From JBKHBQ01 sp046542305 (lineage in GTDB: Bacteria > Bacteroidota > Bacteroidia > Bacteroidales > 4484-276), in assembly GCA_046542305.1 (NCBI GenBank), contig JBKHBQ010000074.1, forward strand, positions 1 to 15,250: DNA of 15,250 nt, read 5' to 3'. The notes below the pieces were generated by a model that was given only the letters and a program-made list of their open reading frames with translations, made no database searches and was not told where the DNA came from. Position 1 is the first letter of the stretch; each line of letters opens with the position of its first letter. A program made the translations under genes and the position numbers. This document shows, in pieces, positions 1-6,513 of this stretch.

Positions 1-186
1 AAGGTTTTGAAATATTCCTTAAAGGCTACCAATCGCACCATCAAGGAATTGAAACCACATAAAGCTGACTTAGGTCATAAAATCCTTAGCATCTGCAAAG
101 TAATCCGGGCGGTTTCCATCCGGAAAAACTTCACATATCTCTCTGAGCACCTGATTTATGCTGCTGTTTCGACAAACGAATCGTAA
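1..186 (+). CDS. possible 3' end of an unrecognised gene (partial)
   Basis: Frame 1 is open from the left edge for 61 codons and ends with TAA at 184-186. The translated tail is basic and moderately hydrophobic (for example KELKPHKADLGHKILSICKV). I do not recognise a family. Base composition is more AT-rich than the nos genes to the right, so it is either an unrelated neighbouring gene or chance openness of non-coding DNA. It sits about 360 bp before the first nos gene and is unlikely to be part of that operon. Confidence is low because only the 3' end is visible. Confidence 0.33.
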   Translation, partial: KVLKYSLKATNRTIKELKPHKADLGHKILSICKVIRAVSIRKNFTYLSEHLIYAAVSTNES

Positions 187-341
187 GAGGTAGATATGTA
201 CATGAATATGATAAAGGTAAAAATCTGTTAAAGATTTCAACACATTAAATTGGGGCGAGGCTGATTAAAACCTGCCTTAAACCCTTCATTCCTGATCAAA
301 TAAACCCCCGGTGCTTTCATGCGTGCGGGTGTAAAGTTCAT

Positions 342-364
342 TAATTCAATACATTGGTGAATTA
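342..364. promoter_or_regulatory. candidate operator: 7-bp inverted repeat upstream of the first nos gene
   Basis: TAATTCA (342-348) and TGAATTA (358-364) are perfect inverted repeats separated by nine bases. The repeat lies about 75-100 bp upstream of the predicted promoter element, a position suited to an activator or regulator dimer. I cannot assign a regulator family. AT-rich DNA yields such repeats by chance, so confidence is low. Confidence 0.25.
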
Positions 365-439
365 TCCGTGTAAACCTGCCTTCCAATTTAAACCTGAAAC
401 AAATAAGTTAAAAAAACAAAAATCATTTTTTTCCTGACA

Positions 440-447
440 TAATTTTG
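440..447 (+). promoter_or_regulatory. candidate Bacteroidota -7 promoter element (TAATTTTG)
   Basis: TAATTTTG matches the TAnnTTTG -7 consensus known for the primary sigma factor of Bacteroidota. It is followed by about 100 bases before the ATG at 549, which would give a leader of roughly 90 nt. No clear TTTG -33 element is present at the expected distance; only A/T runs are found there, as at an activator-dependent promoter. The call rests on a short motif and its position. Confidence 0.35.
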
Positions 448-548
448 AGATTCAGTTGAGGGGAATGGCTCGCTAAATTGAGATTGAACATGAAAATCAT
501 AAAAATGATCAATATTATTTCTCAGTACTAACCAATCAAGTATTAATT

Positions 549-2789
549 ATGAATCAATCGATCAAATATGTTGCGTTGATTTGTTTTTGCTTCTCGTTTC
601 TCGTGCCTGTGCATGAGGTCAGCGGGCAGCAAACGCTCAACGATGTAAAACAACAGCGGGGACTCAACGACGACGACGTTCTTGCAGCACTTAAAACCTT
701 CATGCCCCGTGGCGGAAGGGATGAATATTTCGGATTCATCGGTACCGGCAACTCGGGTACCATGATCGTTTACGGGCTGCCGTCCATGAGGATCTACAAA
801 TACGTAGGGGTATTCACACCTGAACCCTGGCAGGGTTATGCTTTCGATGACGAAAGCTCGCTGATGCTCAAAAAGAATTCGCACGACAACCGGATCTACG
901 AGTACGGCGATATGCGCTATCCGGCGCTCTCGGAAACCGGCGGCATGTACGACGGGAAATACCTGTTTTATTCCGACGGGGCCAATTCGCGTATTGCTCT
1001 GCTGGGCCTCGACGACTTCGAAACCAAACAGGTGCTGGCCAACCTCCTCTACAAAAATGCTTTTCCGGGCGTGGCCGTTACCGAAAATTCGGAGTACCTG
1101 ATCCAGACCAGCGAGTATCCGGCGCCCTGGGATCTGAAATCCACTTCAAGGGATGATTTTAAAGCCGGCATAACGTTCTGGTCGTTTCACGAACCGGAAG
1201 AGGTAACCACCACCGGACATCACGTCGGCCGTATCATCAAGGAGGAAACCTTTACCATGGAGATGCCCCCCTACACCCTCGGTTATTTCGATGCCGGTAA
1301 GGCAGAAAGCCATGGATTGGTAACCGGCCTTGCAAAAATGAATGGGGAGAATTTTGTATATGTCGTGGATTTCAAAAAACTTGAAAACGCGCCTACCACA
1401 AAGATCAACGACACGCGTGTGGTTTTATTAAAAACTGCGCTGGACAGTAACGCTGTGGCCATGATCAAAATTCCCGCTTCGGCTTCCAAGGTGAAGGTAA
1501 CACCTGATGGGAAGTATTTCATCACGGCAGCCGACAAGGCCATCGTATTCGATTTCGAAAAAGTGAAGCAGGCAATCAACAACGGTACCTACGCAGGTTC
1601 CACACAGGAAAGCATCCCGTTGGTCGATCTTTCAGCCGTACAACACGGCAGCCTCGACCTGGGGAGAAATGTAATTGACATTACCTTCGACTACCGCGAA
1701 AATACGGCATTTGCCTCAGCATATGATGACAAGAAGATCATCCGTTGGAATTACGAAAACCTTAGTAAAGAGGTCGAACTGGCACTGAGTTTCAAGCCCG
1801 GTCACCTGATGATCCCCCAGGGGTTGTCCGCGGAGCCGCATTCGAATTACCTGGTGGTGACCAACAAAGAGGCGCTGTACGACAACATGCCTAAGATCGG
1901 CACCATCAGGCCCAGCTATCAGCACCTGATTGATATCAGCGACGACAACATGCGCGACATCTACACCATGAGCGTGCCCCAGGCCAACATCTACGGGTCG
2001 GTGGCCGTGCTGCGTACACAGATTAAACCCATCATCCGTTACGAAACCGGTACCAACACCCGTACCGGAGAGATATCCGAGTTTAAAACGGTGGCCGGCA
2101 AGGAAAAGATAGAACGTAAAGGCAATCGCGTACACATCTTCGGAACCTTGATCCGTTCGCACATCGTGCCCGAGATTGTGGAAGTGAACGAAGGTGATGT
2201 GGTAACTTTCCACCTGACTAACCTCGAACGCGCCGAAGACGAAACCCACGGATTTACGGTGAGTACCTACGGCATTCACGGCAGCTTCGAGCCCGGCAAA
2301 ACAGCCTCGCTGACCTTTACCGCCGATCGCTCCGGCGTGTTCCCCTACTACTGTACGGAGTTCTGTTCGGCCCTTCACCTCGAAATGCAAGGTATCCTGC
2401 TGGTGAAACCGAAGAACTACAGTGGCCCCGATGCCGGCGCCGAAGAGGAACTGAATGCGGAAGAACTTGCCAAATACAAGAAGAACTACGAAGATAAAAT
2501 CGTGGTGGTCAATCAAACCCAGGATGTGATCAACGGCGTGGTGGCCTGGCTTAAGGAAAACAACTACCAGGAGCATGAATATGTGAAGGCTTTGGTTGAT
2601 GATGCAGTAGACCAGCTTGGTAAGGCAGAAACCGCCAAGAAGAATTACGAAAAATATGCCGCTGAAGGCAAGTGGCGCGATGCATTCCTATGGGCGGAGC
2701 AGTATTTTCAGTATCAGGTGAAAGCTGCCGACGTGGGTTTGCGTGCAAAAGAATTGCTTCGCATTAAACTCGAAGAAGGCGAATATTAA
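549..2789 (+). CDS. NosZ-family protein retaining CuA but lacking all CuZ ligands (CuA subunit)
   Basis: 746 residues. The N-terminus is a Sec-type signal (residues 1-26, likely cleavage after VSG), without a Tat RR motif. Residues about 30-500 form a NosZ-like beta-propeller, and about 520-622 a cupredoxin domain. The CuA site is complete: H567, C602, E604 (backbone), C606, H610 and M613 in CTEFCSALHLEM, with the same spacing as ordinary NosZ. By contrast every CuZ histidine position is changed: GDxHH reads GDMRY (R123, Y124), and the others are F172, S313, D377, Q424 and Y482. The protein should therefore carry electrons but not bind CuZ. Residues about 630-746 are a charged, probably helical tail with no haem motif. 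The gene next door encodes a paralogue with the opposite defect. The reading frame is intact over its whole length, so it is not a decayed pseudogene. Family assignment is secure; the role as an electron-transfer subunit is inferred. Confidence 0.9.
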   Translation: MNQSIKYVALICFCFSFLVPVHEVSGQQTLNDVKQQRGLNDDDVLAALKTFMPRGGRDEYFGFIGTGNSGTMIVYGLPSMRIYKYVGVFTPEPWQGYAFDDESSLMLKKNSHDNRIYEYGDMRYPALSETGGMYDGKYLFYSDGANSRIALLGLDDFETKQVLANLLYKNAFPGVAVTENSEYLIQTSEYPAPWDLKSTSRDDFKAGITFWSFHEPEEVTTTGHHVGRIIKEETFTMEMPPYTLGYFDAGKAESHGLVTGLAKMNGENFVYVVDFKKLENAPTTKINDTRVVLLKTALDSNAVAMIKIPASASKVKVTPDGKYFITAADKAIVFDFEKVKQAINNGTYAGSTQESIPLVDLSAVQHGSLDLGRNVIDITFDYRENTAFASAYDDKKIIRWNYENLSKEVELALSFKPGHLMIPQGLSAEPHSNYLVVTNKEALYDNMPKIGTIRPSYQHLIDISDDNMRDIYTMSVPQANIYGSVAVLRTQIKPIIRYETGTNTRTGEISEFKTVAGKEKIERKGNRVHIFGTLIRSHIVPEIVEVNEGDVVTFHLTNLERAEDETHGFTVSTYGIHGSFEPGKTASLTFTADRSGVFPYYCTEFCSALHLEMQGILLVKPKNYSGPDAGAEEELNAEELAKYKKNYEDKIVVVNQTQDVINGVVAWLKENNYQEHEYVKALVDDAVDQLGKAETAKKNYEKYAAEGKWRDAFLWAEQYFQYQVKAADVGLRAKELLRIKLEEGEY

Positions 2790-2827
2790 TAGGTAAACGG
2801 ATTAGTAATTAAAAAAAGAATTGAACA

Positions 2828-5212
2828 ATGAAATATTTTACAACATATCTCAGCCGTTTCCTGCTGATGGGTTCAGCCCTGATTTATTTGCTTGTACTGG
2901 CAGGTTGTGGTGACGACAAATCCGGTGGCAGCGCCGAACTGGGCGCGCCCAGGGGCAAGGAATCCCTGAAAAATGTGATCGACCGCAGGGGCCTGAATTC
3001 AGATGACATCCTTGCTGCAGCAAAAACATATACCCCCGATAACATCGCCGACGAATACGTGGCGCTGAACTCAGGCGGACAGGAAGGAAATATGCCCATG
3101 TATTCGGTGCCTTCGATGCGTTTGCTCAAATACGTCCCGGTGTGTACCTATCAGCCTTACAATGGATATGGCTACAGCAAGGAAACCCGCGAAATGATGG
3201 CCAAAGGTTTTATTGATGGCCAGGAAATACTCTGGGGTGATACCCACCATCCGGGATTCTCTGAAACCGATGGCAATTACGATGGCAAATGGGCCACCGT
3301 CAACGATAAGGCCAACCCGAGAATCTTTATCGTCAGCCTGACGGACTGGGAGCTGAAGGACGTGATCCAGAACCCGATCTTCAGAAGCGATCACGGCGGA
3401 AACTTCTTCACGCCCAATTCGGAGTACATCCTTGAGGCCTGCCAGTATCCGGCGCCGCTCGACAGGAAATACTATCCGCTATCGCAAACCAATTTTGAAA
3501 AGTACTGGCGCGGCGGATTGACCTACTGGAAATTCGACAATGAAACCGGCCAGGTGGATCCCGACAAATCCTTTACCTTCGAATTCCCGCCCTACACGCA
3601 GGACCTTTCAGATGCCGGTAAGGAAGCCAGCTACGGCTGGGGCTTCACCAATTCCTTCTGCACCGAAATGTACATCGGTGGTATCGAAAGCGGACGTCCC
3701 CCGTTTGAGGCCGGCTGCTCCTCGCGCGATGTGGATTATCTGCACGTAACCAACTGGAAGAAAGCAGAAGAAGTAGTCAGGCAGGGAAAATACAAGATCG
3801 TGAACGGGCACAAAGTTATCCCCATTGAGGTGGCCATTGAAGAAGGTTTGCTATATTTGATCCCTGAACCCAAATCACCACACGGGGTGGATGTAAATCC
3901 TTCCGGCGAGTACATCATAGTTGCCGGGAAACTTGACTCACATGCCTGGGTGTATTCGTTTGAGAAGATCATGAAAGCTATTGAGGAAGAAAATTTTGAA
4001 GGCGTGGATACCTATGGCATCCCGATCATTTCGTTGGAAGACGCCTTGCACGGAAGCGTGGAGGTGGGGCTTGGCCCGTTGCACAACCAGTTCGACGATG
4101 AAGAGGGTGTCATCTATACTTCTATTTACGTCGATTCACGGATCACCAAATGGAATTACCTCAAACTGGAAGTGATTGATTATGTTCCTTCGCATTATAA
4201 CGTTGGTCACCTGGTTTCGTCACACGGTGATACACGCGACCCCAAAGGTGATTACCTGATCGCGCTGAATAAACTTTCTATCGACAGGTTCAATCCGGTT
4301 GGACCATTGCATCCGCAGAATCACCAACTCATCGACATCAGCGGAGATAAAATGAAGATTATTTATGACCTGCCGATTCCCATGGGTGAGCCACACTATA
4401 CCGCAATAATCGATGTAAACGATTATAAATCCATCGACCGCTATGAGGTTGGTACAGATATCACCACCAACAGCAGGTCGAAACATTATACCGAAGTAGG
4501 CGGCGAAAAAGTGACGAAACTGCGCGACGGGGTACACGTTTACGCCACCATTTACAACGGCGAAATAAATCCGAAGGATATTACCGTGGATCAGGGAGAG
4601 AATGTGATGATCCACATCACGAACCACGACCAGGAGAAGACCTCGCATTATGTGTATGAAATTGCTTCGTACGACCAGATGTACAGGTGGCGTCCGGGCG
4701 AAACGGCAACGCTCGAATTTCATGCTGAAAAAGCAGGTATGTATCCGCTGCTGCTCGACAAGGTGCATCATCCTGCCGATCGCGAACTGCAGGGATATCT
4801 TACGGTAGTATTCAATGAAGATGCTGAAAATGAAAGGCTGCTGGCTTATTCCAACAGGGTACAGAAAGATATGGAGATGCAGGCATTCAAGCCTTCGGCC
4901 ATCGAAATGGAAAACATGCTCACGGGCGAGATGGAATACCTGAACCATGGCTGTAATGCCTGCCACCGTTTTGGTGAGGAATACAACGGTCCCGATTTGT
5001 TCATGGTTCATAAGCGCCGTACTGACGAGTGGCTGAAATCGTGGATCATGAATCCCGAGGAACATTTTGATGAGGCAGATATTGAAGCCATGCGTCAGAA
5101 ATTCAAACTGGCTATGCCCAACCAGAATGTTTCCGCTGAAAGTGCCGATAAGATCATCGAGTATATGAAAATCAGATCGGAGGAAGTGATGAAAGAAATG
5201 ACAGGAAAATAA
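2828..5212 (+). CDS. nosZ: NosZ-family lipoprotein with CuZ ligands and C-terminal cytochrome c, lacking CuA (catalytic subunit)
   Basis: 794 residues. A lipoprotein signal ends in the lipobox LAGC (C27). The propeller carries all seven CuZ histidines: H140 and H141 in GDTHH, H189, H352 (SPHG), H419 (GPLH), H466 (SSHG) and H523 (EPHY). Nearby family signatures such as NDKANPRI and VGPLHPQN are intact. The following cupredoxin domain keeps its fold signature (GETATLEF, then RELQGYL), but a gap-free alignment to the upstream paralogue shows the CuA ligands replaced: C to L643, C to H647, H to D651, M to L654. After it comes a monohaem cytochrome c domain with C709-NA-C712-H713 and a probable axial Met763 (LAMPN). 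Haem-fused NosZ proteins are known (Wolinella type), but those keep CuA. It lies 38 bp after the CuA-only paralogue, so the two are probably co-transcribed. N2O reduction at CuZ is inferred from ligand conservation. Confidence 0.92.
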   Translation: MKYFTTYLSRFLLMGSALIYLLVLAGCGDDKSGGSAELGAPRGKESLKNVIDRRGLNSDDILAAAKTYTPDNIADEYVALNSGGQEGNMPMYSVPSMRLLKYVPVCTYQPYNGYGYSKETREMMAKGFIDGQEILWGDTHHPGFSETDGNYDGKWATVNDKANPRIFIVSLTDWELKDVIQNPIFRSDHGGNFFTPNSEYILEACQYPAPLDRKYYPLSQTNFEKYWRGGLTYWKFDNETGQVDPDKSFTFEFPPYTQDLSDAGKEASYGWGFTNSFCTEMYIGGIESGRPPFEAGCSSRDVDYLHVTNWKKAEEVVRQGKYKIVNGHKVIPIEVAIEEGLLYLIPEPKSPHGVDVNPSGEYIIVAGKLDSHAWVYSFEKIMKAIEEENFEGVDTYGIPIISLEDALHGSVEVGLGPLHNQFDDEEGVIYTSIYVDSRITKWNYLKLEVIDYVPSHYNVGHLVSSHGDTRDPKGDYLIALNKLSIDRFNPVGPLHPQNHQLIDISGDKMKIIYDLPIPMGEPHYTAIIDVNDYKSIDRYEVGTDITTNSRSKHYTEVGGEKVTKLRDGVHVYATIYNGEINPKDITVDQGENVMIHITNHDQEKTSHYVYEIASYDQMYRWRPGETATLEFHAEKAGMYPLLLDKVHHPADRELQGYLTVVFNEDAENERLLAYSNRVQKDMEMQAFKPSAIEMENMLTGEMEYLNHGCNACHRFGEEYNGPDLFMVHKRRTDEWLKSWIMNPEEHFDEADIEAMRQKFKLAMPNQNVSAESADKIIEYMKIRSEEVMKEMTGK

Positions 5213-5224
5213 TCATTACAACCA

Positions 5225-5257
5225 ACATCCGCCGGAAGGATGTGGTGGCCCCCGGGC
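5225..5257 (+). repeat. two small hairpins between the CuZ-cytochrome gene and the cytochrome c gene
   Basis: ACATCC (5225-5230) pairs with GGATGT (5238-5243) around a seven-base loop, and GCCC-CC-GGGC (5248-5257) follows. The pair lies in the 89-bp gap before the cytochrome gene. No T-run follows immediately (TTTTGGCTTTT begins about 14 bases later), so an RNA-processing or stability element is more likely than a strong terminator. Confidence 0.3.
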
Positions 5258-5301
5258 GATCATGTCCTTTTGGCTTTTAACTAACTTAAATCTTCTACAA
5301 C

Positions 5302-5715
5302 ATGAAAAATGCACTTCAACTAATGCTGATGGTTTTGATTGCCGCAATGATCACCAGTTGTGTGGGGTCCCCCCCAAAGGCCGATGAAACCTCAGAAAAT
5401 CTACAAAAACAGGAGAAAAAGGAAATGACTGCCGACCTGGAAAACGGCAAAGCAGTTTACGATCGCATTTGCATGGCCTGCCATATGACCGGTGTTGCCG
5501 GGGCCGCTAAGATGACCAATACCGAGCGTTGGGCCGAAGTGGCTCCCAAGGGGTTAAAAGCATTGCAGGAAAGCGTGATTAACGGAATACCGGATGGTAA
5601 ATACGGTGTCATGCCCGAACGTGGATCGTGTACCGATTGCACGGATAAGGATCTTTACGATGCCGTAGCTTACATGCTGGATGAAGCCGGAGTACTGGAT
5701 AAGGCAAAGAAATAA
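5302..5715 (+). CDS. monohaem cytochrome c lipoprotein (c5/c-553-like)
   Basis: 137 residues. A lipoprotein signal ends in ITSC (C20), followed by a charged linker to about residue 43 and one cytochrome c domain. Haem is attached at C57-MA-C60-H61, and M104 in YGVMPE is the likely axial ligand. C110 and C113 in GSCTDC occupy the place of the conserved cysteine pair of cytochrome c5-type proteins. It should sit in the periplasm, tethered to a membrane, and pass electrons to the neighbouring CuA or haem-fused NosZ protein. Small cytochromes are common next to clade II nosZ genes. The gap of 89 bp before it is the longest inside the first half of the cluster; the next gene begins only 6 bp after its stop. 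Confidence 0.9.
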   Translation: MKNALQLMLMVLIAAMITSCVGSPPKADETSENLQKQEKKEMTADLENGKAVYDRICMACHMTGVAGAAKMTNTERWAEVAPKGLKALQESVINGIPDGKYGVMPERGSCTDCTDKDLYDAVAYMLDEAGVLDKAKK

Positions 5716-5721
5716 TTGGTT

Positions 5722-6513
5722 ATGAAGAAATATCAGATTTTTGCCGGAATTGCTCTCGTATTACTCATCGTATCCTATTTTCTGCCCATCTGGTGGGTTG
5801 CACTGCAAAGCCATCAGTATCCCGAGTCGATGTATCCTGACGGAATCAGGATCGAATTCAAATTTAATGGCGTGTACAACGGATGCGAAGGGCAGAAGGA
5901 GCGCGAAGAACTGGCTGCCGGACAGGCAGGCGCCGATTGCCTGGTGGAGATGAACGCCATCAATCACTACATCGGCATGTACAGGATTGTGCAGGGAAGA
6001 AATGTTGACCCGGAAGTGGAAAAACCCCCTTATGTGGTGTACGATACCAAAAAGGATGCGCAGGGCAACGAGATCATCGATCCGGAAACCGGGCAGCCTG
6101 TAAAGGTGAATGTAACACCGGATTTCCTGATCTTCCTCGACAACCTGATGTATAACTCGCCCTACCTGTTTGTGGTCCTGGGCCTGTTCATCGTACTTTT
6201 TATCTTCACAAAAAAGCGGGTGAATGCTGGCTTTGCCATCGTCCCGGCTTTGCTGCCCTTTTACTTCCTGGGGATGTACATCATCGGACTGTACTGGTAC
6301 GGTCATCACCTGGGGCTACATGGCGGCGGCGCCTTCGAAGGTATCAAGGAGTTTATGCCCACGGTATTCGGCGAGGGCAAGGTGGCGCAGTTTACTACGC
6401 TGTCGTACCCGTATTTCGGGTTCTTCGTCACGCTGTTGGTTTTTGTGCTGCTGATCCTGGCCATGATGCAAAAACGCAAAGAACTAAAACCGGAGAGCCA
6501 ATATGATTCATAG
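5722..6513 (+). CDS. NosB-like nos-cluster membrane protein with four predicted helices
   Basis: 263 residues from the ATG at 5722; an in-frame TTG at 5716 would add two residues. Hydrophobic segments lie near residues 5-27, 147-163, 169-193 and 228-249. The loop between the first and second, about 120 residues, should face the periplasm. The segment PIWWVALQSHQYPE, followed by INHYIGM at residues 80-86, resembles the uncharacterised membrane protein I recall from clade II nos clusters downstream of nosZ (called NosB in Wolinella). Two loop cysteines, C55 and C73, and a histidine pair (residues 195-196) in the loop between the last two helices could bind metal or form a disulfide, but no function is established. 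It overlaps nosD by 11 bp, indicating one operon. Confident as a gene and membrane protein; the NosB link rests on memory and context. Confidence 0.75.
   Translation: MKKYQIFAGIALVLLIVSYFLPIWWVALQSHQYPESMYPDGIRIEFKFNGVYNGCEGQKEREELAAGQAGADCLVEMNAINHYIGMYRIVQGRNVDPEVEKPPYVVYDTKKDAQGNEIIDPETGQPVKVNVTPDFLIFLDNLMYNSPYLFVVLGLFIVLFIFTKKRVNAGFAIVPALLPFYFLGMYIIGLYWYGHHLGLHGGGAFEGIKEFMPTVFGEGKVAQFTTLSYPYFGFFVTLLVFVLLILAMMQKRKELKPESQYDS

Larger units (their letters stand above)
187..548. other. AT-rich intergenic region upstream of the nos operon
   Basis: About 360 bases hold no convincing gene on either strand. What can be seen is an inverted repeat at 342-364, a promoter-like TAATTTTG at 440-447, a smaller inverted repeat ATCAT-AAAA-ATGAT at 496-509, and an 11-bp direct repeat AAACCTGCCTT at 268-278 and 372-382. 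This is the only long non-coding stretch in the window and the most likely place for control of the whole cluster. I found no canonical TTGAT-N4-ATCAA FNR box here. Confidence 0.6.

Noticed and set aside
300..335. Possible terminator hairpin (ACCCCCGGTGC with GCGTGCGGGTGT) after the partial left gene
   Set aside because: Pairing is interrupted by several mismatches and no T-run follows.
268..382. Direct repeat AAACCTGCCTT at 268-278 and 372-382 as an attachment site or iteron
   Set aside because: Only two full copies of 11 bp exist, with no integrase, plasmid or phage gene nearby. Chance is likely in this AT-rich stretch.
1716..2576. Minus-strand open frame of 286 codons
   Set aside because: It lies wholly within the first NosZ-family gene, opposite a frame with strong homology, and its translation shows no recognisable family. 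It is a codon-bias shadow.
549..2789. The first NosZ gene as a decaying pseudogene
   Set aside because: The frame is open for 746 codons, the signal peptide and whole CuA site are intact, and the only losses are at CuZ ligands. Random decay would not leave this pattern.
4220..5065. Minus-strand open frame of 281 codons
   Set aside because: It is antisense to the CuZ-cytochrome gene, including its haem domain. The translation has no coherent motif.
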